A stretch of DNA of 64,000 bases. Origin: Halopseudomonas pelagia. Lineage in GTDB: Bacteria; Pseudomonadota; Gammaproteobacteria; Pseudomonadales; Pseudomonadaceae. Made by a program: the position numbers and the translations under genes. A model generated the notes under the pieces. The model did not search any database. It saw nothing but the letters and a program-made list of their open reading frames with translations, and was not told the DNA's origin. The stretch spans positions 1,736,001 to 1,800,000 of the forward strand of contig NZ_CP033116.1 of assembly GCF_009497895.1 (NCBI RefSeq). Reading direction: 5' to 3'. Positions 7,639 to 17,664 of the stretch are shown here, one piece after another (position 1 is the stretch's first letter; each line of letters begins with the position of its first letter).

Positions 7639-8397
7639 ATGATTACAGATCCTCTGTTCTATCTTTGTGCGATTCCTGCGGTGCTTTTCTACGGTATAGC
7701 CAAAGGTGGCTTTGGTGGCAATATCGCCATTCTCTCGGTGCCGCTAATGGCACTGGTGGTCTCGCCGCAGAAAGCGGCAGCAATACTCCTGCCGATTCTT
7801 ATCGTGATGGATATCACGGCGCTAAGGACCTTCCGCGGCCGCTGGGACAAGCCGAACCTGCGCATTATCATTCCGGCAGCGCTGATCGGCGTGCTGATTG
7901 GCGGTCTGACCTTTCGCCTGCTGGAGGATGCACATATACAGCTGATGATTGGCGCCATCGCGTTGGTCTTCGTATTGAACATCTGGCTCCGGCGTGAAGA
8001 GCCACCGGTGCGCGGGGCGGGAATAGTGCGCGGCGGATTCTGGGGCATCATCTCCGGCTTCACCAGCTTCGGCATCCATGCTGGCGGGCCGCCGATCAAT
8101 GTCTATCTATTACCGCAGAAAATGGACAAGACACTGCTGATGGGCACTATTGCCGTGTTCTTTGCCGTGGTCAATCTGGCCAAGCTGCCGGCCTATATTT
8201 ACCTGGATCAGTTCAATACCAGCAATCTTCTGACCTCGCTGGCGCTCCTGCCGCTGGCCCCAGTAGGGGTATGGCTGGGTTTCTGGATGCTCCAGCGCAG
8301 CAATGAAAAACTCATATATCAGCTGTGTTACGTCTTCCTGTTTTTTACCGGGTGCAAGCTCTTGTATGACGGATTCAGCGGGCTTTATCCCGGTTGA
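7639..8397 (+). CDS. TauE/SafE family membrane permease
   Basis: The 252-aa protein is almost entirely hydrophobic, with about eight membrane segments. It has the two-repeat layout of TauE/SafE (DUF81) proteins: GxxxGGFGGNIAILSVPLMAL near residues 20-40, and the second-half GIISGFTSFGIHAGGPPINVY near 130-150. Family members export sulfite, sulfoacetate or other small organic acids across the inner membrane. The substrate here cannot be inferred because no sulfur-metabolism genes adjoin it. Its last 23 nt overlap the 3' end of the convergent hybrid kinase gene. Confidence 0.9.
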   Translation: MITDPLFYLCAIPAVLFYGIAKGGFGGNIAILSVPLMALVVSPQKAAAILLPILIVMDITALRTFRGRWDKPNLRIIIPAALIGVLIGGLTFRLLEDAHIQLMIGAIALVFVLNIWLRREEPPVRGAGIVRGGFWGIISGFTSFGIHAGGPPINVYLLPQKMDKTLLMGTIAVFFAVVNLAKLPAYIYLDQFNTSNLLTSLALLPLAPVGVWLGFWMLQRSNEKLIYQLCYVFLFFTGCKLLYDGFSGLYPG

Positions 8398-11143
8398 GTA
8401 GCGCGTCGATCACTGCATAAAGCGCGTCACGCTGGACCGGCTTGGCCAGATAATCATTCATGCCCGCTTCGACGCCAGCTTGCCGATGGCTGTCGAAAAT
8501 ATGCGCAGTCAAAGCGACTATGGTTACCGCGGGGAGTCGATGCTGGCGCTCGAATGCGCGTATTTGCCGGGTAGCCTCAAAACCGTCCATGACCGGCATT
8601 TCCCCATCCATGAGAATGAGCTGGAATTGCTCCGGGTTAGCGCGATACACCGCCAACGCTTCGGCCCCATTGGTCACAAGCTTGACCATACAGCCGCGTT
8701 TCTCCAGCAAGCCGCGCACCACCATCTGGTTGACCGGATTGTCCTCTGCGACCAGCACGCTGAGTGAGCGTCCGAGCGGATTGGGAAAAACATCCAGGTC
8801 ATATTCGGTCGCTGCGACGTGGCTATCGCTGGCCATATCCAGTTCCGCCAAAGCCTTATGCATCTGCACTGGCGTAATGGGTGCATTGCATAGCCGGCAA
8901 TGGCCTGTACCGCAGGCCGATAGCACCTGCCGCAGATGCACGGAACAGACCACCAGTGCCGCTCCGCGGTGCGCCTGCAAAGCCTGGTTTAGACTGGCGA
9001 GCTGCGTCCGATCCAGCCCGGCGGTACTGGCAAACAGCAGCCCCGATCGCTGGCTGCTGCTCAGTTGATCGAGTGAGAGCGGCTGCGGGTTGTAGCCGAA
9101 GCGCATCAGCAGCACGCGATAACTGGCAAACTCTGCTGGGTTCTGGCTGACTAGCCAGGCGGGGCGCAGCGCAGTGCTTCCTCGGCTTGCCTCTGCAGCG
9201 ATGTCGGCTGTAGCCGAGACCAGCTCAAAATCCAATGTGAAACTGAAGCACGAGCCCGTCCCTGGCTGACTCTCTACTCTGATCTGGCCGCCCATCAGCT
9301 TGGCCAGCTCCTGGCTGATGGTCAGCCCCAGGCCGCTGCCGCCGTAGCGTCGGGTGGTACTGCTATCGGCCTGAGCGAAAGACATGAATAGTTGATGTCG
9401 AGCGTCCGCGCTGATGCCAATACCGGTATCGCTGATATCAAACTGCAGCCGCACAACATTATCCGGCGCGGTGGTAAGGCGGCTGACATGCACCGCGATA
9501 TGCCCCTGTTCAGTAAATTTGACCGCGTTGCTCATCAGATTGAGCAGCACCTGTTTCAGCCGGGTAGGGTCGCCGATCAGTAAGCCGGGGACTTCCGGGT
9601 CCAGGCTGCAATAGATCGCCAGGCTCTTTTTCAGGGCTTCGGCGGTAAACAGGCTGCAGCTATCGGACAGGAGTTGCTCTATATCAAACTCGATACGCTC
9701 CAGACGAACCTGGCCGGACTCGATGCGAGCATAATCCAGGATGTCATTGATCACCGAGATCAAGGCATTGCCGGAACTGTTTATGGTTTCCACGTAGAAG
9801 CGCTGGTTGTTGTCCAGCCGGGTATCGCGCAGCAGTTGCAGCATGCCAAGCACGCCGTTCAACGGGGTGCGGATCTCGTGGCTCATTTTGGCCAGAAAGC
9901 GGCCCTGAGCGGCGGCCTCGAGACGCGCTTGCTGAGCCTGTTCGTCCGCTTTGTAGCGCGCTTCCTTGAGGGCGTTGATTCGGTCAGCCAGACCCAGCGA
10001 GAGAATGAACAGCTCGACGCAGATCCCCAATTTTACCCAGTCAGTGCCATAGGAAATCGCCAACTCAATGCCCAGCGAGCCGGCTGTCGAGAGCATCAAT
10101 GAACACAATAACAAGCCCCAGGCCAGCGTGTAGTAGGAGCCGTAGCGAAAGCCCTTGCGCCAGACGTAAAGGCCGGTGGCGAGCAGTATCGCCGAACTGA
10201 GCAGAACGTACAGGCTGGCCGCCAGATTGTAGAGATTGAGCCCGATCAGCGGCAGGCTGATCAATGTCAGGCCAACGATGATGATGACGCAGCGCAGCAG
10301 CCAGTCGATCCTGGGAAATCGCTCCCGCGTATGCAGAAAGTGCCGGCTGAATTGGCTGGCAACGATGCAGTGCAGGAACATCAGGCTGTAGATCGAGATC
10401 GACTGGAAACTGACGCCCATGGGTAGCCACTTCCACAGCAGCCCATCGAACGCCGCCATGAACAGCAACATGTTCATGTTGTAAATCAGGTACCAGAGAT
10501 AGCTGCGTTCGCGCAGCGCCATGTACAAGAACAGGTTGTAGGCAAACAGGCCGAGCAATACGCCGTAGAACAGGCCGTTGGCGAGCATGCTGACTTCCAG
10601 ATTTGCCGCGGCGGCGGGCCAGGTGGAAAAGTACAGGGGTACAAACACGGTACTGCTGGTTTCCACCCGCAGGTAGAAGTCGTTACGCCCGGGCGTCAGC
10701 TCCACCGGCATCCAGGGGTTGCGCACCTGCATCGGCCGCTCACCGAGCAATAGATGATCGCCACTGTGTTGTTCGCGCATCGGCTTGTCCGCGCCGAATT
10801 GAAACAGTTGCAGGTTGTCGAGAATCGGATAATTGATTTCGATTACGCCGCTGATGCTGGCACTGGAAGGGTTGTCGATGGCGAAGCGCAGCCACCAGGC
10901 GGAGCCCGTTTTGCCCATGTTGGGGTATTTCCCCGTCACCGGCTGCCAACTGCGTCCCGAGCTATCATGAATCTGATCGACACTGAACCCTGCCTCTGGG
11001 TCTTCCAGCAACAACACGTGGGAGGATAGATTGACGCGCAGATCGGTCTGCTCTATCAACAGGGGTTCGACCGTCTGCGCATGCGATGGGAATGCCAGCA
11101 GAAAGGAGCAGCAAAGTAACAACAGCCTTAGCGACAGGGCCAT
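8375..11143 (-). CDS. 7TMR-DISM hybrid sensor histidine kinase
   Basis: This is a membrane-bound hybrid kinase of the RetS/LadS-like type. In order it has a signal-like start, a periplasmic 7TMR-DISMED2 sensory domain (about 30-165), and seven membrane helices (about 190-390). A short coiled coil leads to HisKA with the phospho-His in [11 protein letters not shown] (about H422), then HATPase (N-box [10 protein letters not shown]-boxes DTGIGIS and GGSGLGLTI). A degenerate receiver-like region (about 655-765) is followed by a true C-terminal receiver with phospho-Asp D846 ([13 protein letters not shown]) and the Lys in YLAKP. At 922 aa it is normal for such proteins. The ATG at 11143 has AGAGG 10 nt upstream; a TTG at 11152 is less likely. 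The sensed ligand and downstream partner (an HPt protein or regulator) are unknown. Confidence 0.93.
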   Translation of the reverse strand: MALSLRLLLLCCSFLLAFPSHAQTVEPLLIEQTDLRVNLSSHVLLLEDPEAGFSVDQIHDSSGRSWQPVTGKYPNMGKTGSAWWLRFAIDNPSSASISGVIEINYPILDNLQLFQFGADKPMREQHSGDHLLLGERPMQVRNPWMPVELTPGRNDFYLRVETSSTVFVPLYFSTWPAAAANLEVSMLANGLFYGVLLGLFAYNLFLYMALRERSYLWYLIYNMNMLLFMAAFDGLLWKWLPMGVSFQSISIYSLMFLHCIVASQFSRHFLHTRERFPRIDWLLRCVIIIVGLTLISLPLIGLNLYNLAASLYVLLSSAILLATGLYVWRKGFRYGSYYTLAWGLLLCSLMLSTAGSLGIELAISYGTDWVKLGICVELFILSLGLADRINALKEARYKADEQAQQARLEAAAQGRFLAKMSHEIRTPLNGVLGMLQLLRDTRLDNNQRFYVETINSSGNALISVINDILDYARIESGQVRLERIEFDIEQLLSDSCSLFTAEALKKSLAIYCSLDPEVPGLLIGDPTRLKQVLLNLMSNAVKFTEQGHIAVHVSRLTTAPDNVVRLQFDISDTGIGISADARHQLFMSFAQADSSTTRRYGGSGLGLTISQELAKLMGGQIRVESQPGTGSCFSFTLDFELVSATADIAAEASRGSTALRPAWLVSQNPAEFASYRVLLMRFGYNPQPLSLDQLSSSQRSGLLFASTAGLDRTQLASLNQALQAHRGAALVVCSVHLRQVLSACGTGHCRLCNAPITPVQMHKALAELDMASDSHVAATEYDLDVFPNPLGRSLSVLVAEDNPVNQMVVRGLLEKRGCMVKLVTNGAEALAVYRANPEQFQLILMDGEMPVMDGFEATRQIRAFERQHRLPAVTIVALTAHIFDSHRQAGVEAGMNDYLAKPVQRDALYAVIDALLNRDKAR

Positions 11144-11257
11144 CCGATGCAAACCTCTAGGTGCCTGTCGATTATTGGAATGTTATTGAGACAAGGCTTG
11201 CTTGAATGTAGCACAGGCGCGGGTTCTGTGGGCATGGCCCGGACAGCTAAGCGCGCT

Positions 11258-13246
11258 TCAGGATGTCAGTTGACCCCGAATGAGTTGGCGCAGCAGAAAG
11301 CGGCTGGGATGCACGGCCTGGAAGAGATCGCTGGGTAGCGGCAGCGCTTCGCCGGTGACCAGCGCAGCAATCAACTCGCCGCTAAGCGGGCAACTGATCA
11401 GTCCACGCGAGCCGTGGGCCGCGTTGATAAACAGTCCAGGGAGCCAGGGCGAGTTTGTGGATGGCTGTTTCGATGCGTCCTTGCCCAACACCGCATACGC
11501 GCGCTGGAAGCTGACGGCATCGACTAACGGCCCAACCAGAGGCAGATAGTCCGGGGTGGTGCACCGCATGGCCGCGCGGGCCTTCAGAGTAGCCGGGTTC
11601 AGCTGGTCTCGCTGCAGCGCGCGGGCCAGGGAGGGTGACAGACTATCGAGCAAGGCTAGGTTGCTGTGGTTTTCCTCGGCACTGGGCTGCGTATCATCAC
11701 GGTCAAAACGAAAGCTGGCGCCCAGATGATGCTCGCCCTGACGCGCCGGGGAGATGTAACCTTCGGCGCAGATCACGCTACGCAGCCGCGCACTGTGCTC
11801 GGTAGCGGGGAGATGGGTAATCTGACCGCGTATGGCTTTGAGCGGCAGGTGTGTGGTCTGGACAAATTTCTGACTGTCCGCCGCACTGCAGATAACCGCC
11901 ACCTGCGCCTGGGCAAGCAGGTGCCCTTCAGCATCCAGCGCCTGCCATTGGCCTGCTTGATATGCCAGATTCAGCGCTTCGCTGTGGGTCTTCAAGGTTA
12001 TGGCCGGATGCCGCAACAGCGTCTGGCACAGGGCCGGTGGATTGACCCAGCCGCCTTCCGGAAAAAACAGGCCAGGGTGATCAATGACAACGCCGGCTAT
12101 TTCGCTTGCCTGTTGCGCATCCACACCGTGCAGAAAGCGTTGCGGATAGCCGGCTACCGCCAACTTTTGCAGACGTGCAGATTCCTTGCCGGTGGCGCCC
12201 AGCTGCAGCACGCCGCAGGGCTCCCAATGCTCTCCATCGCGCGGGAGTACCTCGTGCAATAGCCGCAGGCTGTAGGCATAACTACTCTGGATAAAGCGTG
12301 AGAGCGGTGTCTGATGCGGCGACAGTTTGCAATAGAGTATGCCCTGCGGGTTGCCGGACGCTTCCTGTGCAGCGGCTGGATGGCGCTCGATTATGGTTAC
12401 CTGCCAGCCGCGACGGGCCAGGGCGAAGGCGCTGCAGCAGCCAGCCAGCCCGGCACCGATGATGATTGCAGTGTGCCTGCCCTGGAATGGTTTGGGCCGG
12501 GCATACCAGGGCGCTGCCCAAGGCAATGAGCCGCTGCGTTGCAGGCTTCCGGCGAGCATATGGCGTTTGTGTTTGTGCCCTGGGACTTTGTGCATGTCAA
12601 AGCCGGCGGCGATAAGCCCGCGCCGTACCTCGCCGACGCTGGTATAGGTGGCGACTGTTGTGCCCGGCTGCGAGAGTCGCGCCATCTGTTGATACAGCGC
12701 GGGTTGCCACATGGCCGGATTTTTCGCCGGGGCAAAGCCATCGAGAAACCAGGCATCTACACGAGCGTCGAGCTGCGGCAGGGTGTCGAGCATATCGCCA
12801 ACCAACAACGTCAGGGTCACCCGCCCTTGGGCCAGAACAAATTGTTGCCAGCCGGGAGCCAGATCCGTGTATTGAGCTTCAAGAGTCTCGGCCCAGGGCT
12901 GCAGCTCGGGCCATAGGCGCTGCGCACGCTTAAGGTCACAGGCAGATAGCGGGTATTTTTCGCAGCTGACGAAATGTAGAAAAGCAGATGCTGGCGCGCA
13001 TTGATCCCATAGCTGCCAGGCGGCAAGGAAGCTTCTGCCGGTACCGAAGCCGGTTTCGCCTATGCAGAAATGACCGCCCTCAGGTAAGGCCGCCCAGCGC
13101 TGAGCCAATTGGTTGTGGCGCAGGAACACATGCCGTGCTTCGTCCAGGCCGGATTCACTGGAGAAATACACGTCGTCAAACTGTTCCGAAAACGGTTGCC
13201 CGTCGGCTGACCAACTGAGGGTGGCAAAGGGTGATGGCGAGTTCAC
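11258..13246 (-). CDS. mnmC: Bifunctional tRNA mnm5s2U biosynthesis enzyme MnmC
   Basis: This enzyme completes the mnm5s2U34 wobble base. Its C-terminal FAD domain turns cmnm5U into nm5U, and its N-terminal SAM domain methylates that to mnm5U. The N-half shows the SAM loop IGETGFGTG (62-70) and the DGFAPAKNP motif (169-177). The C-half starts with the FAD-binding IIIGAGLAGC (261-270) and continues with a DAO-type oxidase fold. At 662 aa it is close to the E. coli enzyme, so both domains are complete. The start is GTG at 13246 with AGGAG 5 nt upstream. That ribosome site is part of a perfect 7-bp hairpin (listed separately). It is monocistronic, 114 nt after the start of the kinase gene on the same strand. 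Confidence 0.95.
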   Translation of the reverse strand: MNSPSPFATLSWSADGQPFSEQFDDVYFSSESGLDEARHVFLRHNQLAQRWAALPEGGHFCIGETGFGTGRSFLAAWQLWDQCAPASAFLHFVSCEKYPLSACDLKRAQRLWPELQPWAETLEAQYTDLAPGWQQFVLAQGRVTLTLLVGDMLDTLPQLDARVDAWFLDGFAPAKNPAMWQPALYQQMARLSQPGTTVATYTSVGEVRRGLIAAGFDMHKVPGHKHKRHMLAGSLQRSGSLPWAAPWYARPKPFQGRHTAIIIGAGLAGCCSAFALARRGWQVTIIERHPAAAQEASGNPQGILYCKLSPHQTPLSRFIQSSYAYSLRLLHEVLPRDGEHWEPCGVLQLGATGKESARLQKLAVAGYPQRFLHGVDAQQASEIAGVVIDHPGLFFPEGGWVNPPALCQTLLRHPAITLKTHSEALNLAYQAGQWQALDAEGHLLAQAQVAVICSAADSQKFVQTTHLPLKAIRGQITHLPATEHSARLRSVICAEGYISPARQGEHHLGASFRFDRDDTQPSAEENHSNLALLDSLSPSLARALQRDQLNPATLKARAAMRCTTPDYLPLVGPLVDAVSFQRAYAVLGKDASKQPSTNSPWLPGLFINAAHGSRGLISCPLSGELIAALVTGEALPLPSDLFQAVHPSRFLLRQLIRGQLTS

Positions 13247-13253
13247 GACGGCT

Positions 13254-13272
13254 CCTGCGGTGTATCCGCAGG
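13254..13272 (-). promoter_or_regulatory. Hairpin overlapping the mnmC ribosome binding site
   Basis: CCTGCGG (13254-13260) and CCGCAGG (13266-13272) form a 7-bp GC-rich stem with a 5-nt loop. In the mnmC transcript the second arm contains the AGG of the AGGAG ribosome site, so folding would partly hide it. It may modulate mnmC translation. Only the pairing is observed. Confidence 0.45.
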
Positions 13273-13364
13273 CATTGTAACCGCGAACGCGGCATATTAA
13301 ATGCGCTGTTGTCTAGCTGGAGCAAGAGCCGCCCGGTGCAATCGATGCTTGATTAGCTCGGCGC

Positions 13365-13454
13365 TCAATTGATGTTGGGCAATATCAGCAATACCCAAGT
13401 AGCAACAAACACCAGGGCAACGGAAGCACATCTGCCTTTGATTCGCTGTTTCAT
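13365..13454 (-). CDS. Possible 29-aa single-pass membrane microprotein
   Basis: A short frame starts at ATG 13454, preceded by AAGGTGG about 6 nt upstream, and ends at TGA 13365. The peptide has a basic N-terminus (MKQRIKGR) followed by a hydrophobic stretch of about 17 residues (ASVALVFVATWVLLILP), the layout of a small inner-membrane protein. It lies alone in the 590-nt space between mnmC and the thiolase gene. Good ribosome site, basic-then-hydrophobic design and placement support it, but the length is near the limit of chance and no family is recognised. Confidence 0.4.
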   Translation of the reverse strand: MKQRIKGRCASVALVFVATWVLLILPNIN

Positions 13455-13690
13455 AATGACCACCTTTTATTATTGTTGGCAGTTGCCTGGGTAAGGCCTG
13501 CGGCGCCAGCCGGGTTGTGGCTTGTGCGCTAATGTACGTTGACCTATAAGGCCGTTATGCAAAGTCTGACTGCAACGGGGGTTACCCGTTCAACACTTGG
13601 TGCTGCAACTACAGGGTAGATGTTTTCATCTTCGTGCGTTAGATGAATTGGCTACTTTAAAGAGTCACATTGTCGCCAACTAGAATGACG

Positions 13691-13816
13691 TTGTCATGAC
13701 AATGTCATCATTAATTCTGTCATTTTTGCCGAGGGCGATAGAGCGCCGCTTTTGTCAGCGGGATTGAGCGTTTTGGTCATTGTCGCGCTCGCTGTCAGGA
13801 GTAGGGTAACTGTCAG
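13691..13816 (+). promoter_or_regulatory. Cluster of GTCA-core 7-mers upstream of the beta-oxidation operon
   Basis: The 382 nt before the thiolase gene (13455-13836) hold no credible gene. Within them are seven co-oriented 7-mers: TTGTCAT 13691, ATGTCAT 13702, CTGTCAT 13717, TTGTCAG 13752, TGGTCAT 13774, CTGTCAG 13792 and CTGTCAG 13810. The first two are 11 bp apart, like the two halves of a PhoB box, and the first is also part of the palindrome TTGTCATGACAA (13691-13702). The repeat density is well above chance for a 4-base core. No clear -35/-10 pair was found. A regulator is inferred but not identified. Confidence 0.45.
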
Positions 13817-13836
13817 ACGTCATCACGGAGAGTCCC

Positions 13837-15042
13837 ATGACCGAAGCATTTATTTTCGACGCCGTACGCACCCCGCGCGGTAAAGGCAAAAAGGACGGAT
13901 CGCTTTATAGCGTCAAGCCGGTGAACCTGATAGCAGGCCTGTTGCGCAGCCTGCAACAACGCCAGAACCTGGACACCAGTCAAGTGGATGACATTGTGCT
14001 CGGCTGCGTAACGCCGGTGGGCGATCAGGGCGCAGATATCGCCAAGACCGCAGCGCTGGTGGCCGAATGGGATGATCGGGTTGCCGGAGTGCAGATCAAT
14101 CGCTTTTGCGCGTCGGGTCTGGAGGCGGTGAATCTGGGTGCGATGAAAGTGCGCTCCGGATTCGAGGATCTGGTGGTCGTGGGTGGGGTCGAATCCATGT
14201 CACGGGTGCCCATGGGTTCCGATGGTGGCGCGTGGGCGATGGACCCGGAAACCAATCTACGCGCGCATTTTGTTCCGCAAGGCATAGGTGCTGACTTGAT
14301 CGCCACCCTCGAGGGTTTCAGCCGCGAGGATGTTGACGCCTTCGCGCTGCGCTCCCAGCAAAAGGCGGCCAGCGCCCGCAACCGCAATGCTTTTGCTCGC
14401 ACGCTGGTACCGGTCACCGACCAGAACGGTATCGTGCTGTTGGATAACGATGAATTTATTCGCGCGGATACCACGCTGGCAGGTCTGGGTGCGTTGAAGC
14501 CGAGTTTCGAGATGATGGGGCAGATGGGCTTTGATGCCGCAGCGCTGTCCCGGTACCCGCAGGTGGAGCGTATTCAGCACGTACACACCCCCGGCAACAG
14601 CTCGGGGATTGTAGATGGCGCCGTGGCGATGCTGATTGGCTCCCAGGACAAAGGGCGCGCGTTGGGCCTCACCCCCCGGGCCCGCGTAGTAGCGACCGCC
14701 GTGACCAGTACCGATCCCACCATCATGCTCACCGGCCCTGCTCCGGCCACCCGCAAGGTCCTGGCTCGCGCCGGGTTGAGCATCAATGACATCGACCTGT
14801 TCGAGGTCAACGAAGCGTTCGCCTCCGTGGTCATGCGCTTTATGAAAGAAATGCAGGTGCCGGAAGAGAAGGTCAACGTCAATGGCGGCTCCATCGCCAT
14901 GGGCCATCCACTCGGCGCGACCGGCTGCATCATTCTGGCAACGTTGCTTGATGAGCTGGAGGCCCGGCAGCTGCGCTACGGCCTGGCCACGCTCTGTGTC
15001 GGCGGCGGCATGGGTATCGCGACTATTATCGAGCGACTTTGA
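13837..15042 (+). CDS. Acetyl-CoA C-acyltransferase (thiolase)
   Basis: This is a degradative thiolase that splits 3-ketoacyl-CoA with CoA into acetyl-CoA and a shortened acyl-CoA, the last step of beta-oxidation. The 401-aa length is normal. The nucleophile C91 lies in [13 protein letters not shown]. The C-terminal GHPLGATG holds H357, and the second catalytic Cys C387 is in CVGGGMG. GGAG lies 8 nt before the ATG. It is followed after 22 nt by the hydratase/dehydrogenase gene, forming a two-gene operon of a type known in Pseudomonas next to the better-known fadBA. It is probably specialised for certain chain lengths or induced conditions. Confidence 0.94.
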   Translation: MTEAFIFDAVRTPRGKGKKDGSLYSVKPVNLIAGLLRSLQQRQNLDTSQVDDIVLGCVTPVGDQGADIAKTAALVAEWDDRVAGVQINRFCASGLEAVNLGAMKVRSGFEDLVVVGGVESMSRVPMGSDGGAWAMDPETNLRAHFVPQGIGADLIATLEGFSREDVDAFALRSQQKAASARNRNAFARTLVPVTDQNGIVLLDNDEFIRADTTLAGLGALKPSFEMMGQMGFDAAALSRYPQVERIQHVHTPGNSSGIVDGAVAMLIGSQDKGRALGLTPRARVVATAVTSTDPTIMLTGPAPATRKVLARAGLSINDIDLFEVNEAFASVVMRFMKEMQVPEEKVNVNGGSIAMGHPLGATGCIILATLLDELEARQLRYGLATLCVGGGMGIATIIERL

Positions 15043-15064
15043 TGCGAGCAGACAGGAATCGACC

Positions 15065-17209
15065 ATGACAGATGCTATTGAGTACCGGAAAAGCGCGGAT
15101 GACATCGTTACGCTGACGCTGGATATGCCCGGTCAGAGCGCCAACACCATGAACGCGGTCTACCGCGAGGCCATGGCGACGACCATTGCGCGTCTGGAAG
15201 CCGAGCGCGAGCAGATTGCCGGGGTGATTGTGACCTCGGCAAAGAAGACCTTTTTCGCTGGCGGGGATCTTAACGAGCTGATCAAGGTGACTCCGGCCGA
15301 CGCCGAGAGCTTTTATCACATGGTGCTAGGTCTGAAGGCACAGTTGCGGCGCCTGGAAACCCTCGGCAAACCGGTGGTCGCGGCGATCAATGGCGCGGCT
15401 TTGGGCGGCGGCTGGGAGCTGGCGCTGGCGTGCCACTACCGTATTGCGCTGGACCAGCCGCATGTGCAGTTGGGGCTACCGGAGGTGACTCTGGGCTTGT
15501 TGCCTGGCGGCGGCGGTGTTGTGCGCATGGTGCGCCTGCTTGGCGTGGAGAAAGCGCTGCCGTATCTTGCCGAAGGCAAGCAGTTGCGGCCAGCTCAGGC
15601 GCTGGCCGCGGGCCTGATTCATGAGCTGGCAGACAGCCGTGAAGACATGCTGGCGAAAGCGCGAACATGGATACTGGCTAACCCTGGGGCGGTTCAGCCC
15701 TGGGATAGCAAAGGCTACAAGTTGCCCGGCGGCACGCCGAGCCATCCGGCGCTGGCGCAGATGCTGCCGATTGCACCTGCGCTGCTGCGCAGCAAGACCC
15801 AGGGCTGTTTCCCGGCACCGGAGAAGATTTTGTGCGCCGCGGTGGAAGGTGCTCAGGTGGATTTCGACACCGCGCAGCTGATCGAGACCCGCTACTTTAC
15901 CGAGTTGGCCACCGGCCAGGTGGCCAAGAACATGATCGGCACCTTCTGGTTTCAGCTGAACCAGATCAAGGCCGGGGGGTCACGGCCTGCCGGGTTTGAC
16001 AAGGTGTTCACGCGCAAGTTGGGCGTGCTGGGTGCCGGCATGATGGGCGCTGGTATCGCCTATGTGGCGGCATCAGCGGGCATTGAGGTGGTCCTCAAGG
16101 ATGTCTCCACCGAAGCGGCAGACAAGGGCAAGGCCTACTCCGCCGGATTACTCGACAAGAAGCTATCCCGCGGTCAGACCACTGAGCAGAAGCGTGAGGC
16201 GATACTCGCACGGATCCATCCCACTATTGATGAAGCAGATTTCGCCGGTTGCGACCTGATTATTGAAGCGGTATTTGAGGATCGAGAGCTCAAGGCCAAG
16301 GTCACCCAGGCGGCTGAGCAGCATGCTCTGGCAGACGCGGTTATTGCCTCCAATACCTCTACGCTGCCGATTACCGGCCTGGCCTCGGCCATCAAACAGC
16401 AGGACAGATTTATCGGCCTGCATTTCTTCAGCCCGGTCGACAAGATGCCGCTGGTGGAGATTATTCGCGGTCAGCACACCAGTGATGAAACGCTCGCGCG
16501 TGGTTTTGATTTTGTCATGCAGATCAACAAAACGCCGATAGTGGTCAATGACAGCCGCGGGTTTTTTACCTCCCGCGTGTTCAGTACCTTTACCAGTGAA
16601 GGTATCGCGATGCTCGGCGAGGGCGTGCCAGCCGCATTGATCGAGAATATCGCGCGTCAGGCGGGCATGCCGGTGGGTCCGCTGGCGGTATCCGATGAAG
16701 TGTCCATGAGTTTGATGAGCCATATCCGCGAGCAGACCCGACGAGACCTGATTGCCGAAGGCAAGAGCCTGCCCGAGCACCCGGCGTTCAACGTTATCCA
16801 GCAGATGGTTGAGACCTTCAAGCGCCCGGGTAAAGCGGCAGGGGCGGGGTTTTATGAGTACCCCAAGGACGCCCGCAAGCATTTGTGGTCAGGCCTGAAG
16901 GCGCAGTTTGAAAAACCCGAGGCCATGATTCCGCAGCAGGATGTTCGCGACCGGCTGCTGTTTATCCAGGCGATTGAAACAGTTCGCTGTGTCGAGGAGA
17001 AAGTGTTGTTGTCCACGGCGGATGCCAACATCGGCTCGATTTTCGGTATCGGCTTTGCAGCCTGGTCCGGTGGGGCGCTGCAATTCATCAATCAGTATGG
17101 TTTGCAGGCTTTTGTCGCGCGGGCGCGCTATCTGGCGGAGCAATATGGCGAGCGGTTCGAGCCACCGGCATTGTTACTGGAGAAGGCTGCCAGCGGCTCG
17201 ACTTTTTGA
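15065..17209 (+). CDS. Enoyl-CoA hydratase / 3-hydroxyacyl-CoA dehydrogenase, FadB/FadJ type
   Basis: This is the bifunctional beta-oxidation alpha subunit. The N-terminal crotonase domain has the oxyanion segment KTFFAGGDL (61-69), GAALGGGWE with E118, and LPE with E140, matching the two catalytic glutamates of FadB. The C-terminal dehydrogenase starts with VLGAGMMGAG (321-330, NAD site) and has H453 in GLHFFSPVDKMP. At 714 aa it is the normal length. A longer frame opens at 14882 inside the thiolase gene, but AGGA 7-8 nt before ATG 15065, and homology to family starts, fix the start there. It should act in a complex with the preceding thiolase. Whether it is closer to FadB or FadJ needs a tree. 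Confidence 0.94.
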   Translation: MTDAIEYRKSADDIVTLTLDMPGQSANTMNAVYREAMATTIARLEAEREQIAGVIVTSAKKTFFAGGDLNELIKVTPADAESFYHMVLGLKAQLRRLETLGKPVVAAINGAALGGGWELALACHYRIALDQPHVQLGLPEVTLGLLPGGGGVVRMVRLLGVEKALPYLAEGKQLRPAQALAAGLIHELADSREDMLAKARTWILANPGAVQPWDSKGYKLPGGTPSHPALAQMLPIAPALLRSKTQGCFPAPEKILCAAVEGAQVDFDTAQLIETRYFTELATGQVAKNMIGTFWFQLNQIKAGGSRPAGFDKVFTRKLGVLGAGMMGAGIAYVAASAGIEVVLKDVSTEAADKGKAYSAGLLDKKLSRGQTTEQKREAILARIHPTIDEADFAGCDLIIEAVFEDRELKAKVTQAAEQHALADAVIASNTSTLPITGLASAIKQQDRFIGLHFFSPVDKMPLVEIIRGQHTSDETLARGFDFVMQINKTPIVVNDSRGFFTSRVFSTFTSEGIAMLGEGVPAALIENIARQAGMPVGPLAVSDEVSMSLMSHIREQTRRDLIAEGKSLPEHPAFNVIQQMVETFKRPGKAAGAGFYEYPKDARKHLWSGLKAQFEKPEAMIPQQDVRDRLLFIQAIETVRCVEEKVLLSTADANIGSIFGIGFAAWSGGALQFINQYGLQAFVARARYLAEQYGERFEPPALLLEKAASGSTF

Positions 17210-17211
17210 AC

Positions 17212-17547
17212 TCAGAGTAATTGATCGGTTCGTGCCGCCATGATCAGATCATTGCGGTGCACACCGCCCAGTGAGTGGCTCCACCAACTGACTGTCACCT
17301 TGCCCCATTCCGTTAGCAGGGCAGGGTGGTGGCCGGCCTTTTCCGCCAATTCGCCGACCTTGTTGGTGAAATGCAGGGCCTGGGCAAAGTCATTGAAATG
17401 GTAGCGCTTTTCGACCCGAGATATTCCATCGACCTGTTTTAAAGTCCATTCCTGTAATTCGTCCAGTAACTCCTCGATAGCCTCTTCATCCATCGCAGTG
17501 GCGGCTGAATCGCTGGTATTCAAGGATTCATGTGGCAACGTACTCAT
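17212..17547 (-). CDS. phhB: 4a-hydroxytetrahydrobiopterin dehydratase (pterin carbinolamine dehydratase)
   Basis: The enzyme removes water from the 4a-carbinolamine formed when a pterin-dependent hydroxylase such as PhhA (phenylalanine hydroxylase) acts, so the cofactor can be recycled. The 111-aa product has the signature H73-H74-P with H91 in SWWSHSLGG, equivalent to the three active-site histidines. The N-terminal 30 residues are acidic and not part of the core. AGGAG 7 nt before the ATG at 17547 sets the start; the frame extends 15 codons further without support. The phhA gene is not nearby. Its stop is 2 nt from the stop of the convergent beta-oxidation gene. The symbol is by family only. 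Confidence 0.9.
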   Translation of the reverse strand: MSTLPHESLNTSDSAATAMDEEAIEELLDELQEWTLKQVDGISRVEKRYHFNDFAQALHFTNKVGELAEKAGHHPALLTEWGKVTVSWWSHSLGGVHRNDLIMAARTDQLL

Positions 17548-17664
17548 ACTGTTTCTCCTATTGCCTGTGGGTGATTTGAGCATAGCAGTCAAGCTGCTGT
17601 CCTAGGATTGAGTTTGTGCCAAGGCGTATCATGGGCGGCTTGCTAGGACATCAGAGGAATATGC

